Shown in pieces: positions 1-8,926 of a stretch of DNA of 64,000 bases. Below the pieces are notes generated by a model. The model saw only the letters and a list, made by a program, of their open reading frames with translations. It was not told the DNA's origin and searched no databases. The DNA is taken from NCBI RefSeq assembly GCF_002863225.1, contig NZ_PKEK01000049.1:112115-176114 (forward strand), written 5' to 3'. Numbering within the stretch: position 1 is the first letter of the stretch; every line of letters starts with the position of its first letter. The translations under genes and the position numbers were made by a program. Source of the stretch: Mycobacterium sp. (lineage in GTDB: Bacteria; Actinomycetota; Actinomycetes; Mycobacteriales; Mycobacteriaceae).

Positions 1-153
1 CTGGAACCCTGGATCGGACCGCTGTCGGCGGCACTGACCGACGGCACCGCGTCGCCGGTCGTGCACGCTGCGGTGCCCTTCGCCGATGCGCCTGAGGCAC
101 ACCGCATCCTGACCGCGCGCGAGAACGTCGGCAAGGTCGTCCTGGTGCCCTGA
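1..153 (+). CDS. C-terminal end of a zinc-binding/quinone oxidoreductase-type dehydrogenase (partial)
   Basis: Only the last 50 residues and a TGA stop are in the window. The tail contains AHRILTARENVGKVVLVP, which matches the C-terminus of medium-chain dehydrogenase/reductase proteins of the NADPH:quinone oxidoreductase type, where a helix 'AHr.le..e..GKvVL' closes the substrate domain. The cofactor-binding part lies upstream of the window, so substrate and metal content cannot be judged. The next gene is convergent and ends 10 bases downstream. Confidence 0.6.
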   Translation: MEPWIGPLSAALTDGTASPVVHAAVPFADAPEAHRILTARENVGKVVLVP

Positions 154-162
154 AACCTGGGG

Positions 163-954
163 TCACGAAACCGGCTGGGACAGCACGGCGACCACCTGCT
201 GCAACGGGTCCGGGGTCGTTGACACTTCACCCGCATACGGTTGTGCCAGTTGGAGGATCAGCGCGAGGTTGGTGGCGACGATGACGGCGACGATCGCCAC
301 CATCGGGTAATGCAGGATCGGATTCTCGACGCCGTAGACGATCGCGATGCCGAGGACCATCGTGCTTGTCAGGAAGATGACAAACCAGAGCGACCACGGC
401 ACTCCGGCGTCTTCGCGGGCGGTGAGCAGTCGCACGGTGCGCGCCTGGCTGATCTTGTCGAGGTTGGAGAACGACGTCGAGAGCAGGGTCTTCTGGGCGT
501 CGGTCTTCGTGGCTATCCCGTCGTAGGCCTTGCCGAGACGCGTCAGGGCGGCGTCGGTGTCCGTCGAACGTCCACTCTCGGCGTGGGGCCACTCGGCAAT
601 CGCGGCCCGTTCGTAGGCCAGCAGACTCTGCCGGATGCGGTCTCGGTCGGGCGCATCGAACACGCCCGCGTCCCTTGCCATTTGCACTGCCGCAGCGCCT
701 TCAGCGCGTGCGTAGCCATCTGCGACGTTGTTCTGTCCCCACAGCGAGTTGACGACGAATCCGATGAAGAACGCGTAGAAGAACCCGATGAAGCCGTACA
801 GGAACTTGGTTCCTTCGTTGTGCGCGTCACCCTTGAGCGACGGGAAGCGCCGGCGGACGTACCGCTGAACCGACGCCGCTCCGCCCGCGATGACCACGAT
901 GAGGCCGACAAGCAATGCCCCGGAAGGGATATGGCTCACCATCCACGAACTCAT
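163..954 (-). CDS. DUF4239-family membrane protein
   Basis: A 263-residue membrane protein. I place the start at the ATG at 954 because GAGGGAGAG lies just upstream of it; a longer reading to 987 has no such site. There is an N-terminal hydrophobic segment (about residues 8-25), a second with GFIGFFYAFFIGFVVNSLWG, a soluble central region of about 100 residues rich in charged helices, and two hydrophobic segments near the C-terminus (SLWFVIFLTSTMVLGIAIVY and a following AIVAVIVATNLALIL). This arrangement is typical of the bestrophin-like DUF4239 family. The biochemical role is unknown. It is transcribed towards the partial oxidoreductase gene and appears monocistronic. Confidence 0.7.
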   Translation of the reverse strand: MSSWMVSHIPSGALLVGLIVVIAGGAASVQRYVRRRFPSLKGDAHNEGTKFLYGFIGFFYAFFIGFVVNSLWGQNNVADGYARAEGAAAVQMARDAGVFDAPDRDRIRQSLLAYERAAIAEWPHAESGRSTDTDAALTRLGKAYDGIATKTDAQKTLLSTSFSNLDKISQARTVRLLTAREDAGVPWSLWFVIFLTSTMVLGIAIVYGVENPILHYPMVAIVAVIVATNLALILQLAQPYAGEVSTTPDPLQQVVAVLSQPVS

Positions 955-1060
955 GAGCAGCTCTCCCTCGAACGGTTCGGCGGCCAACCGAATGTGCGCC
1001 GTTCGACTCTAGGTCGTGCTGGTCACCCGGCGTCGGCGAACGCCACCATCCCCCGGCGCG

Positions 1061-1348
1061 CTACTCAGAATCGAGGCGCTGGGCCACCCGGGCCAGTGCC
1101 TCGTCGATGACCTCGACTTTCTCGCCGCGACGCTCGTTGGCCGGCTGTGCCGCACCGCGAGATCCCTCGGCCGCTACGCGGACCGCGCCTTGGCGCCGCA
1201 GCAGGCTGAAGTTCTTCTCGCGCGCGGTCCTGAGCCGGTGTTGCAAATCCTTCAGCTGCTGTTCGTCCATCCGGTCGAGAGCGTCGGGATGGCTCTCGTC
1301 GATCAAAGAACTTTCCTGCGGGGTCAGATTCACGTGGTGGTTGCTCAC
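1061..1348 (-). CDS. Conserved small hypothetical protein, 95 aa
   Basis: I do not recognise a named domain. The protein begins VSNHHVNLTPQE if the GTG at 1348 is used. A longer in-frame reading to 1426 adds a low-complexity Gly/Ala stretch that looks untranslated. The body is hydrophilic and helical, with a Gln/Arg/Lys-rich segment (MDEQQLKDLQHRLRTAREKN) that could form a coiled coil, followed by a basic linker and an acidic C-terminal helix. No signal peptide or membrane segment is visible. It sits alone between a DUF4239 gene and a divergent lipocalin-like gene. Existence is supported by the codon pattern and amphipathic helices; function is unassigned. Confidence 0.55.
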   Translation of the reverse strand: MSNHHVNLTPQESSLIDESHPDALDRMDEQQLKDLQHRLRTAREKNFSLLRRQGAVRVAAEGSRGAAQPANERRGEKVEVIDEALARVAQRLDSE

Positions 1349-1477
1349 CGTAGATTCATAGCCTGCGCCGACCCCACCGGCCCCGGCGCACGCTGAACCG
1401 TCACGCAGGGGCCATCTCGGGTTCACGTGGCCCGCCCGAATGACGGCCCGGCACCGCCGACGGCAAGGATGGACATC

Positions 1478-1864
1478 GTGACGCTACGAGAATCGGTGCT
1501 CGGCGCCTGGGAATTGGTGTCCTTCGTTGCCCGGAACACCGCCACCGGAGAGGATCGTCAACCGCTCGGCAGCGCGCCGCGCGGCTTGATCCTCTACACC
1601 GCCGACGGTCATATGTCGGCTCAGCTCGCCGACTCGGAGATGAACGGCTTCATCTCCTACGGTGGACGATTCTCGGTCGACGAGGAGACCTCGACGCTGC
1701 ATCACGAAGTCACCATCTCGATGATGCCGGAGCTGTTGGCGCAGCCGCAGTTTCGCCACGCCGAGGTCGACGGCGACAGACTCACCCTGTCGGCCAGCCG
1801 CACCGACGACGCCGGCGTGACGACGCACAGCCGGCTGCGCTGGCAGCGCCCGTCGCCGCGTTAG
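1478..1864 (+). CDS. Lipocalin-like domain protein
   Basis: A protein of about 128 residues beginning with the LxGxWxLVS-type motif (SVLGAWELVSF) that opens the lipocalin-like family, followed by GLILYTADGHMSAQL, a second hallmark of these beta-barrel proteins. The GTG at 1478 is preferred because AAGGA lies eight bases upstream; the ATG at 1469 is an alternative. No signal peptide is present, so the protein should be cytoplasmic. Family members bind small hydrophobic ligands or act in secondary metabolism, but no substrate can be inferred. Its stop codon interlocks with that of the convergent thioesterase gene in the tetranucleotide TTAG. Confidence 0.7.
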   Translation: MTLRESVLGAWELVSFVARNTATGEDRQPLGSAPRGLILYTADGHMSAQLADSEMNGFISYGGRFSVDEETSTLHHEVTISMMPELLAQPQFRHAEVDGDRLTLSASRTDDAGVTTHSRLRWQRPSPR

Positions 1865-2661
1865 TCGCTCGCCCCGAGGAAGTGCGGATTGGCCGCGGCC
1901 GTCGTCACGCCGGTGCCGATCGGCCCGCGGGCGTCGAACAGGCTGGCGCTGCCCGTCGCGATTCCGGCGTCGCTGTAGTGCGTCAACGCCGCCAGCCCGA
2001 TGAACGGGCCGTCGGGCAGCCGGCACAGCGTCAACGTGTAATCGGCGTTGATGAATCCCAGCCCCGCCTCGGAGAAACCGGTCATGGATGCGGTCACGTC
2101 GACCGCCATCGCCACCACCACGAAGGGCGACGGTTCCTCGTCGTCGACCAACGGATGGATGTGCCGAATCCATGCGTAGCGCGGGCCCATCCACTGCCAG
2201 GGATTGGCGCTGTCGTCTGAGTCGCGGCCATACGGCTTGATGAAAAGCGGTGCAGCATCGTCGAATTCCGCGGGCTCCGCGGGCACCGGCGGCATGGTGA
2301 TCTGCGTCGTCCACGGGAGCACCGCGGGCTGGGCACTACGGCGAAGGAACAGTGTCGAGGCGCGGGCGACCACCTCTCCGTGCTGTGTCATGGTCGCGTC
2401 GATCGACTGATTTCGCCGACCGGTTCGGAGCACGTGCGAGCGGACCTCGACGGGCTCGGCGGCCACCCGGCGCAGGATGTCGACGGTGAAGCGGGCCGGC
2501 ACCAAGTCCGGATCGGCTCGCTTGGACTCGACGCTTCTGGCCAACAACCCGCCCACCACATGCCCGCCCAGGGTTGGGCCCCACCCGCCGTGGGCGATCG
2601 GGTTGGGAACGAAGGAGTCGTGGTCGGACGTAAAGAAGGGGGTCGGCGCGAGGGAAGGCAT
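1861..2661 (-). CDS. Acyl-CoA thioesterase-like protein (tandem hot-dog fold)
   Basis: A 266-residue protein of the TesB/4HBT-like thioesterase group. The N-terminal hot-dog segment carries HGGWGPTLGGHVVGGLLA, the usual 'gGH..ggllar' helix, and the C-terminal half repeats the fold and ends in LGFINADYTLTLCRLPDG, equivalent to the 'd.tv...r.p.g.wi' motif of TesB-type enzymes. Such enzymes hydrolyse acyl-CoA thioesters in the cytoplasm. GAGGAG precedes the ATG at 2661. The gene lies 20 bases downstream of tRNA-Val on the same strand and could be cotranscribed with it. Its C-terminal end overlaps the convergent lipocalin-like gene by four bases. Confidence 0.75.
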   Translation of the reverse strand: MPSLAPTPFFTSDHDSFVPNPIAHGGWGPTLGGHVVGGLLARSVESKRADPDLVPARFTVDILRRVAAEPVEVRSHVLRTGRRNQSIDATMTQHGEVVARASTLFLRRSAQPAVLPWTTQITMPPVPAEPAEFDDAAPLFIKPYGRDSDDSANPWQWMGPRYAWIRHIHPLVDDEEPSPFVVVAMAVDVTASMTGFSEAGLGFINADYTLTLCRLPDGPFIGLAALTHYSDAGIATGSASLFDARGPIGTGVTTAAANPHFLGASD

Positions 2662-2680
2662 GACGACGTTCTCCTCACGT

Positions 2681-2755
2681 TGGTGGGCGCGGACGGTATC
2701 GAACCGCCGACCGCTGGTGTGTAAAACCAGAGCTCTACCACTGAGCTACGCGCCC
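2681..2755 (-). tRNA. tRNA-Val (anticodon UAC)
   Basis: The reverse strand folds as a full cloverleaf. The acceptor arm GGGCGCG (2755-2749) pairs with CGCGCCC (2691-2685). The D arm contains GCTC...GAGC, the anticodon stem is CTGGT/ACCAG (2730-2726 with 2718-2714) around the loop TTTACAC, and the T arm contains GGTTCGATACC. The anticodon TAC at 2723-2721 reads valine GUA. The discriminator A is at 2684 and CCA is encoded at 2683-2681. Confidence 0.95.
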
Positions 2756-2811
2756 GTGCCGGGCAAAGATACCGTTCTGACCACTTGGCGCCCAAACCGC
2801 CGGAAAAACGC

Positions 2812-3273
2812 TCAGGCGTTCAGCGCCGCCAGCGCGTCGACCCACAGCCGCTGGTCACGAGCCTCACCGGGCTGCTTCATCTCGGCGAACCGGACCGTCC
2901 CGGACCGGTCGATGACGAAGGTGCCGCGGTTGGACACCCCGGCATCGTCGTTGAAGACGCCGTAGGCCTGACTGACCGCCCCGTGCGGCCAGAAATCCGA
3001 CAGCACCGGGAACAGGAAGCCACTCTGATTGGCCCACACCTTGTGGGTGGGCGCCGGACCGACCGAGATCGCCAGCACAGCGCGGGCGTCGTTCTCGAAG
3101 TCGGGTAGATGATCGCGGATCTGGTCGAGTTCGCCTTGACAGATGCCGGTGAAGGCCAGCGGGAAAAAGACCAGCAGCACGTCTTTGACGCCGCGAAAGT
3201 CGCTGAGCGTGACCGGCTGCCGGTTCTGGTCGTGCAGCGTGAAGTCCGGCGCGGTGCTGCCGGCCGCCAGCAT
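2812..3273 (-). CDS. ahpE: Alkyl hydroperoxide reductase AhpE (1-Cys peroxiredoxin)
   Basis: A 153-residue peroxiredoxin that reduces hydroperoxides and peroxynitrite in the cytoplasm. The peroxidatic cysteine is Cys45 in FFPLAFTGICQGEL. The length and the position of Cys45 agree with M. tuberculosis AhpE (Rv2238c). No resolving cysteine is seen, as expected for a one-cysteine enzyme regenerated by mycothiol/mycoredoxin or thioredoxin-like partners. The ATG at 3273 overlaps the stop of the upstream DUF3052 gene in TGATG, so the two are translationally coupled. A longer in-frame reading to 3516 runs antisense-like through the DUF3052 gene and is rejected as the start. Confidence 0.95.
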   Translation of the reverse strand: MLAAGSTAPDFTLHDQNRQPVTLSDFRGVKDVLLVFFPLAFTGICQGELDQIRDHLPDFENDARAVLAISVGPAPTHKVWANQSGFLFPVLSDFWPHGAVSQAYGVFNDDAGVSNRGTFVIDRSGTVRFAEMKQPGEARDQRLWVDALAALNA

Positions 3274-3695
3274 CAGCGCCGCCCGGCTGCTTTCGACTTC
3301 GGTTGCACCAAGCGGCTCGCGGCCCAGTCGCCGAGGTTGACCGACGAGGTCGGCATCAGGCCGGCGGTCGGGGCGGACTCCGCGATTTCGGCGGGCTGCA
3401 CGTGGCCGGGCTTGCCGGTCTTGGGCGTCAGCACCCAGATCACTCCGTCGTCGGCCAGTGCGGCGATGGCGTCCATCAACGTGTCGACCAGGTCGCCGTC
3501 GTCGTCGCGCCACCACAGCAACACGACGTCGACAACCTCATCGGTGTCCTCGTCGAGTAACTCGCCGCCGCAGCCATCTTCGACATCGGCGCGGATGTCG
3601 TCGTCGACGTCCTCGTCCCAACCCCACTCCTGGACAGCCTGCCCTGATTGAATGCCCAGCTTGCTGGCAAAGCTCGGGGCGTCATCCGCGGCCAC
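3273..3695 (-). CDS. DUF3052 family protein (Rv2239c-like)
   Basis: A strongly acidic protein of about 140 residues, coupled to ahpE by a one-base TGATG overlap. The sequence GIQSGQAVQEWGWDEDVD near the N-terminus and a central DVVLLWWRDDDGDLVDTLMDA are characteristic of actinobacterial DUF3052. No enzymatic motif is evident; these proteins are small cytoplasmic alpha/beta domains of unknown role. AAGGAGGT at 3712-3705 serves either the GTG at 3695 (chosen) or the TTG at 3698. Coexpression with AhpE suggests, but does not show, a link to oxidative stress. Confidence 0.85.
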   Translation of the reverse strand: MAADDAPSFASKLGIQSGQAVQEWGWDEDVDDDIRADVEDGCGGELLDEDTDEVVDVVLLWWRDDDGDLVDTLMDAIAALADDGVIWVLTPKTGKPGHVQPAEIAESAPTAGLMPTSSVNLGDWAASRLVQPKSKAAGRR

Positions 3696-3793
3696 CAACG
3701 TGCGACCTCCTTGTCAAATTCGAGCGAGCGTCAAAGTACGCCGCGCGATGCGATTTATCGTCGCATAGCACGAAGCGTTGCACATCAGTCGAG

Positions 3794-4417
3794 TCAAAGG
3801 GACGCCCGGCAGCGCTTGACCGCCGCGGTCTTGGCGTCGTTGAGACGATTGACGCGCTGGTTGAATTGGTCGGTCCCGAAATGCGACCGGATCGCGTTGG
3901 CGACGTCGCGGGCCGCGTCGTTGTATGAGTTCAGGGCCTCACGAAGCTGCTGGGACAGCGGACCGTTGCTGTCGCCCTCGACCGTGTCGGCGCTGCGCGT
4001 CAGCGCGTCGATCGCGGGTTGCTCGGCACCGGAGGTATCCCCGCCGCGGTTGTAGGCCGCGACGAAGTCGTTGACCCGGTCGACAGCCTCTTTGCTACTG
4101 GTGACGAAACCCTCGCACACCTTGACGACGGCCTGGGTGGTCAGCGACTGCTGATGCCGCGACTCCCTGATGCTGGAGGTGACCGCTGAGGCCGACACCG
4201 ACGCCGACACCGATGCCCGGTAAGCCGGTGCGATCGCGACGTCCGCGCCCGGGGAGCCGTCCGTGACGGTGGTGCACCCGACGACGGCGATCAGGACCGC
4301 GGCGACACATCCCGCCGCCCGCGCAGCAGCGGGCCATCCGGGCCAGCCGAGCCATCCGATCCGCACAGGTTCTGACGTTACCGGGTGCGGTCGACGGGTG
4401 TCGTCTGCCGCCGTCAT
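3794..4417 (-). CDS. Putative lipoprotein, conserved in mycobacteria (Rv2240c-like)
   Basis: A 207-residue protein with a long basic N-region and a hydrophobic stretch ending in a lipobox-like LIAVVGC (Cys48), which suggests export and lipidation, although the N-region before the hydrophobic core is unusually long. The mature part is helical, with conserved-looking Asn/Asp positions ([19 protein letters not shown]) and no enzymatic motif. It is divergent from aceE, and its position matches M. tuberculosis Rv2240c between the DUF3052 gene and aceE. Whether it is a lipoprotein or simply membrane-anchored by an uncleaved helix cannot be decided from sequence. Confidence 0.7.
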   Translation of the reverse strand: MTAADDTRRPHPVTSEPVRIGWLGWPGWPAAARAAGCVAAVLIAVVGCTTVTDGSPGADVAIAPAYRASVSASVSASAVTSSIRESRHQQSLTTQAVVKVCEGFVTSSKEAVDRVNDFVAAYNRGGDTSGAEQPAIDALTRSADTVEGDSNGPLSQQLREALNSYNDAARDVANAIRSHFGTDQFNQRVNRLNDAKTAAVKRCRASL

Positions 4418-4485
4418 CGGGGCGTCCGGTACCCGCTTGGCCAGGCACTGCGCGGCGCGTCACCGGGTGCGGCACGATAGGTGGT

Positions 4486-4501
4486 GACCCCCACAGGGGT
4501 C
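4486..4501 (+). promoter_or_regulatory. Hairpin upstream of aceE
   Basis: GACCCC-CACA-GGGGTC is a perfect six-pair stem with a four-base loop, extendable by a G-T and a G-C pair. It lies about 85-100 bases before the aceE start in the 170-base gap shared with the divergent lipoprotein gene. It could be a structured part of the aceE leader or an operator. No T-run follows, so an intrinsic terminator is unlikely. Confidence 0.3.
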
Positions 4502-4587
4502 GCAGCACCCAGACACAACCGAAGACGTCAATCCGCGACGGCTCGATCAGCCACAAGCCGGTCAGCCGCCTACAAAGGAGTAGTGCG

Positions 4588-7380
4588 TTGACCACCGAGT
4601 TCGTCCGCCACGATCTGGCGAAGAATCCAACCGGCACAAGCGAACCCGATCGCGTACGGGTGATCCGCGAGGGCGTCGCGTCGTATCTGCCCGACATCGA
4701 TCCCGAGGAGACCAGCGAGTGGCTGGAATCCTTCGACGCACTGTTGGAGCGCCAGGGCCCGGCACGCGCGCGCTACCTGATGCTGCGACTGCTGGAGCGG
4801 GCCGGCGAGCAGCGGGTGGCCCTGCCGTCGCTGACGTCGACCGATTACGTCAACACGATCCCGACCGAGCTGGAACCGTGGTTCCCGGGCGACGAGGACG
4901 TCGAGCGTCGCTTCCGGGCCTGGATCCGGTGGAACGCCGCGATCATGGTGCACCGCGCCCAGCGTCCGGGAGTCGGTGTGGGCGGCCATATTTCGACGTA
5001 CGCATCGTCGGCGGCGCTCTACGAGGTCGGGTTCAACCACTTCTTCCGGGGCAAGGCGCATCCCGGTGGCGGCGACCAGGTCTTCATTCAGGGTCACGCC
5101 TCCCCCGGCATCTACGCCCGGGCGTTCCTCGAGGGCCGGCTCAGCGCCGACCAGCTCGACGGCTTCCGGCAGGAACACAGTCATCCCGGCGGCGGGCTGC
5201 CGTCCTATCCGCACCCGCGCCTGATGCCCGACTTCTGGGAGTTCCCGACGGTGTCGATGGGCCTGGGCCCGATGAACGCCATCTATCAGGCCCGGTTCAA
5301 CCACTACCTGCATGACCGCGGCATCAAGGACACCTCCGATCAGCATGTGTGGGCGTTCCTCGGCGATGGCGAGATGGACGAGCCGGAGAGCCGCGGGCTG
5401 ATCCAGGTGGCCGCCAACGAGGCTTTGGACAACCTGACCTTCGTGATCAACTGCAACCTGCAGCGGCTCGACGGGCCGGTGCGGGGCAACGGCAAGATCA
5501 TCCAGGAGCTGGAGTCGTTCTTCCGCGGCGCCGGCTGGAACGTCATCAAGGTGGTGTGGGGCCGCGAGTGGGATGCGCTGCTGCACGCCGACCGCGACGG
5601 CGCGCTGGTGAACCTGATGAACACCACGCCCGACGGTGACTACCAGACCTACAAGGCCAACGACGGCGCCTACGTCCGCGACCACTTCTTCGGCCGTGAC
5701 CCACGCACCAAGGCGCTGGTCGAACCGATGTCCGACGCCGAAATCTGGAACCTCAAACGCGGTGGCCACGACTACCGCAAGGTCTACGCCGCCTACCGGG
5801 CCGCCGTCGACCACCACGGCCAGCCGACGGTGATCCTGGCCAAGACCATCAAGGGCTATTCGCTGGGCGCCCACTTCCAGGGCCGCAACGCCACCCACCA
5901 GATGAAAAAGCTTGCGCTGCAAGACCTCAAGGACTTTCGCGACGCGATTCGCATCCCGATCAGCGACGAGCAACTCGATCAGGACCCCTACCTGCCGCCG
6001 TACTACCACCCCGGCGCCGAAGCCCCGGAGATCCGCTACCTGCTCGAGCGCAGGCACGCGCTGGGCGGTTTCGTGCCCGAGCGCCGCACCAAGACCAAGA
6101 CCCTGCGGCTGCCTGGACGCGACATCTACGCACCGCTGAAAAAGGGGTCGGGCCACCAGGAAGTCGCCACCACCATGGCGACGGTCCGTACGTTCAAAGA
6201 ACTGTTGCGCGACAAGGAGATCGGGCCGCGCATCGTCCCGATCATCCCCGACGAAGCCCGCACGTTCGGGATGGACTCGTGGTTCCCGTCGCTGAAGATC
6301 TACAACCGCAACGGCCAGCTGTACACCGCCGTCGACGCCGAACTCATGCTGGCCTACAAGGAAAGTGAACGAGGCCAGATCCTGCACGAGGGCATCAACG
6401 AAGCCGGCTCGGTCGCGTCGTTCACCGCCGCCGGCACGTCGTACGCGACGCACAACGAGCCGATGATCCCGATCTACATCTTCTACTCGATGTTCGGTTT
6501 CCAGCGCACCGGCGACGGGCTGTGGGCGGCCGCCGACCAGATGACCCGCGGATTCCTGTTGGGCGCCACCGCCGGCCGCACCACCCTGACCGGCGAGGGC
6601 CTGCAGCATGCCGACGGGCAGTCGCTGCTGCTGGCCGCCACCAACCCCGCGGTGCTGTCGTATGACCCGGCATTCGCCTTCGAGATCGCGCACATCATCG
6701 AGGGCGGGCTCGCCCGCATGTACGGCGAGCGCGCGGAGAACGTCTTCTATTACCTGACCATCTACAACGAGCCCTACGTGCAGCCGCCGGAGCCGGAGCA
6801 CTTCGACCCCGACGGGGTGCTGCGTGGCATCTACCGGTATCAGCCGGCCGCCGAAAGCCGGACCAACGCAGCCAACATCCTGGCCTCGGGCGTCGCAATG
6901 CCCGAGACGCTGCGGGCCGCCGAGCTGCTGGCCGCCGACTGGGATGTGGCGGCGGACGTGTGGTCGGTGACCAGCTGGAGTGAGCTCAATCGCGACGGCG
7001 TCGCGATCCAGAAGGAGCGACTCCGGCACCCGGACCGGCCCGCCGGCGAGGCGTACGTGACCCGGGCGCTGGCCAAAGCGACCGGACCGTTCATCGCTGT
7101 CTCGGACTGGATGCGCGCCGTGCCCGAGCAGATCAGGCCGTGGGTTCCGGGAACCTACGTCACGCTGGGCACCGACGGCTTCGGCTTCTCCGACACCAGG
7201 CCGGCGGCCCGCCGGTACTTCAACACCGACGCCGAGTCCCAGGTCGTCGCGGTGCTGGAGGCGCTCGCCCGCGACGGCGAGATCGATCCATCGGTGCCGG
7301 TCGCAGCCGCGCGTCAGTACCGAATCGACGACGTCCAGGCCGCGCCGGCGCAGACGTCGGACCCCGGCCCAGGCGCCTGA
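4588..7380 (+). CDS. aceE: Pyruvate dehydrogenase E1 component (homodimeric type)
   Basis: A 930-residue thiamin-diphosphate enzyme that decarboxylates pyruvate and acetylates the lipoyl E2 of the cytoplasmic pyruvate dehydrogenase complex, supplying acetyl-CoA to the fatty-acid operon downstream. The ThDP/Mg motif runs from GDG at residues 259-261 to NCN at 288-290. Other AceE signatures are [20 protein letters not shown] and [14 protein letters not shown]. The size fits homodimeric E1 enzymes (about 900 residues) and not the alpha/beta type. Translation starts at a TTG with AAAGGAG seven bases upstream. The E2 and E3 genes are not in the window, which is normal for mycobacteria. Confidence 0.97.
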   Translation: MTTEFVRHDLAKNPTGTSEPDRVRVIREGVASYLPDIDPEETSEWLESFDALLERQGPARARYLMLRLLERAGEQRVALPSLTSTDYVNTIPTELEPWFPGDEDVERRFRAWIRWNAAIMVHRAQRPGVGVGGHISTYASSAALYEVGFNHFFRGKAHPGGGDQVFIQGHASPGIYARAFLEGRLSADQLDGFRQEHSHPGGGLPSYPHPRLMPDFWEFPTVSMGLGPMNAIYQARFNHYLHDRGIKDTSDQHVWAFLGDGEMDEPESRGLIQVAANEALDNLTFVINCNLQRLDGPVRGNGKIIQELESFFRGAGWNVIKVVWGREWDALLHADRDGALVNLMNTTPDGDYQTYKANDGAYVRDHFFGRDPRTKALVEPMSDAEIWNLKRGGHDYRKVYAAYRAAVDHHGQPTVILAKTIKGYSLGAHFQGRNATHQMKKLALQDLKDFRDAIRIPISDEQLDQDPYLPPYYHPGAEAPEIRYLLERRHALGGFVPERRTKTKTLRLPGRDIYAPLKKGSGHQEVATTMATVRTFKELLRDKEIGPRIVPIIPDEARTFGMDSWFPSLKIYNRNGQLYTAVDAELMLAYKESERGQILHEGINEAGSVASFTAAGTSYATHNEPMIPIYIFYSMFGFQRTGDGLWAAADQMTRGFLLGATAGRTTLTGEGLQHADGQSLLLAATNPAVLSYDPAFAFEIAHIIEGGLARMYGERAENVFYYLTIYNEPYVQPPEPEHFDPDGVLRGIYRYQPAAESRTNAANILASGVAMPETLRAAELLAADWDVAADVWSVTSWSELNRDGVAIQKERLRHPDRPAGEAYVTRALAKATGPFIAVSDWMRAVPEQIRPWVPGTYVTLGTDGFGFSDTRPAARRYFNTDAESQVVAVLEALARDGEIDPSVPVAAARQYRIDDVQAAPAQTSDPGPGA

Positions 7381-7394
7381 GCAGCTTCGGCTCG

Positions 7395-7448
7395 AACGTG
7401 AAGCTGGGCTCACGTTGAACCGCGAACGTGAAGGTGACGTCACGTTCG
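7395..7448 (+). terminator. Tandem AACGTGA-N8-TCACGTT hairpins after aceE
   Basis: Two inverted repeats follow the aceE stop: AACGTGA/TCACGTT (7395-7401 with 7410-7416) and a perfect nine-pair CGAACGTGA/TCACGTTCG (7423-7431 with 7440-7448), each with an eight-base loop. No T-run follows, so termination would be of the U-less mycobacterial kind. Alternatively they are binding sites upstream of mabR, since both arms repeat the same AACGTGA word. Confidence 0.5.
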
Positions 7449-7487
7449 TCGGCCGCTGAATTGGCGGGATCTTCCATAAAACGGGGG

Positions 7488-7493
7488 TAGCTT
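7488..7493 (+). promoter_or_regulatory. Putative -10 element of a leaderless mabR promoter
   Basis: TAGCTT fits the TANNNT -10 consensus and is followed by six bases and then the ATG at 7500. The transcript would therefore begin at or next to the start codon. Inference from sequence only. Confidence 0.45.
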
Positions 7494-7499
7494 TTAGGA

Positions 7500-8798
7500 A
7501 TGCCCGACAAGCAGTTCCCGACGCCCCGGACGACGCTGGACCTTCTCGACACCGTCCCGGACTCGCTACTGCGCCGGTTGAAGCAGTATTCCGGCCGGTT
7601 TTCCACCGAAGCCGTCAGCGCTATGCAGGAGCGGTTGCCGTTCTTCGCCGAGCTGGAAGCCTCCCAGCGGGCCAGCCTGTCGCTGGTCGTGCAAACCGCC
7701 GTCGCGAACTTCGTCGAGTGGATGACCGACCCGAGCAGCAACGTCAACTACACCGCCCGGGCTTTCGAGCTGATGCCGCAGGATCTGACCCAGCGAATGC
7801 CGTTGCGCCACTCGGTGGACATGATCCGGGTAACGCTGGAGTTCTTCGAGGAGGTCGCGCCGCTGCTGGCCCGGTCCGACGAACAGCTGACCGCGTTGAC
7901 GGTCGGGATCCTCAAATACAGCCGCGACCTCGCCTTCAGCGCCGCGACCGCCTACGCCGATGCGGCCGAGGCGCGCGGGAACTGGGACAGCCGGATGGAG
8001 GCCACCGTGGTCGACGCGGTGGTGCGCGGCGACACCGGACCCGAATTGCTGTCTCGTGCCGCGACGCTGAACTGGGACACCACCGCCCCCGCGACCGTGG
8101 TGGTGGGGACACCGGCACCGGGCCGGGAAAACCACGCCAGCCAGGACGTTCGGGACATCGCGGCACGTCACGGCCGGGCCGCGCTCACCGACGTGCACGG
8201 CACGTATCTGGTGGCGATCGTCTCCGGCCAGCTGACACCGACCGAAAAGGTCTTCGGCGCCCTATTGGATGCCTTCTCCGACGGCCCGGTGGTGATCGGG
8301 CCGACGGCGCCGATGCTCACGGCGGCCTACCACAGCGCCAGTGAGGCCATCTCCGGCATGAACGCGGTGACCGGCTGGCGGGGTGCGCCGCGGCCCGTGC
8401 TGGCCCGCGAACTGCTGCCCGAGCGGGCGCTGATGGGCGACGCGGCGGCCGTCGCCGCGCTGCACACCGACGTGATGCGACCGCTCGCCGACGCCGGTCC
8501 GACCCTCACCGAGACCCTGGACGCCTATCTGGACTGCGGCGGCGCAATCGAGGCCTGCGCCCGCAAGTTGTTCGTTCATCCAAACACCGTTCGGTACCGG
8601 CTGCGCCGCATCGCCGACTTCACCGGCCGTGATCCGACCCTGCCGCGCGACGCGTATGTGCTCCGGGTGGCCGCGACGGTGGGTCACCTCGCCTACCAGG
8701 CGCAGCAGTCCAGCGCCTCGAGCAACATCGTGACGCCCGTCACGCGGCCGATCGAGAAGGACCTGGTTGCGCCGTCGAGCAGCGTCAACACCGGCTGA
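7500..8798 (+). CDS. mabR: PucR/CdaR-type transcriptional regulator MabR
   Basis: A 432-residue regulator with an N-terminal helical region, a middle degenerate GGDEF-like (CdaR) domain and a C-terminal PucR helix-turn-helix (about residues 338-397, with AIEACARKLFVHPNTVRYRLRRI as the recognition region, broken here only by domain limits). M. tuberculosis Rv2242 occupies the same position and is known as MabR, the regulator of the fas-II operon. The perfect inverted repeat at 8838-8862, between this gene and fabD, is the obvious binding site. The start ATG is probably leaderless. The last 30 or so residues look disordered. Confidence 0.9.
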   Translation: MPDKQFPTPRTTLDLLDTVPDSLLRRLKQYSGRFSTEAVSAMQERLPFFAELEASQRASLSLVVQTAVANFVEWMTDPSSNVNYTARAFELMPQDLTQRMPLRHSVDMIRVTLEFFEEVAPLLARSDEQLTALTVGILKYSRDLAFSAATAYADAAEARGNWDSRMEATVVDAVVRGDTGPELLSRAATLNWDTTAPATVVVGTPAPGRENHASQDVRDIAARHGRAALTDVHGTYLVAIVSGQLTPTEKVFGALLDAFSDGPVVIGPTAPMLTAAYHSASEAISGMNAVTGWRGAPRPVLARELLPERALMGDAAAVAALHTDVMRPLADAGPTLTETLDAYLDCGGAIEACARKLFVHPNTVRYRLRRIADFTGRDPTLPRDAYVLRVAATVGHLAYQAQQSSASSNIVTPVTRPIEKDLVAPSSSVNTG

Positions 8799-8837
8799 CA
8801 GATTGCGGCCAGATATCGAACACGTCGCATCACGGGC

Positions 8838-8862
8838 GTTTTTGTCGGGTTTCCACAAAAAC
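8838..8862 (+). promoter_or_regulatory. Operator-like inverted repeat in the fas-II promoter (probable MabR site)
   Basis: GTTTTTGT (8838-8845) and ACAAAAAC (8855-8862) are perfect complements separated by nine bases. As I recall it, the MabR motif is TTTTGT-N9-ACAAAA, which this contains. A CATAAT hexamer at 8876-8881 could be the -10 of the fabD promoter, placing the operator just upstream of it. Confidence 0.75.
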
Positions 8863-8926
8863 ATAAGACAAGGTTCATAATCCTTTACACGGCACAAAGT
8901 CGTCTTCACAGTGTTCCCTTAATAAC

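Noticed and set aside
4570..7443. A 957-codon open frame antisense to aceE
   Set aside because: It lies wholly opposite a clearly conserved aceE, has the Val/Gly/Arg-rich composition of a high-GC shadow frame, and shows no domain.
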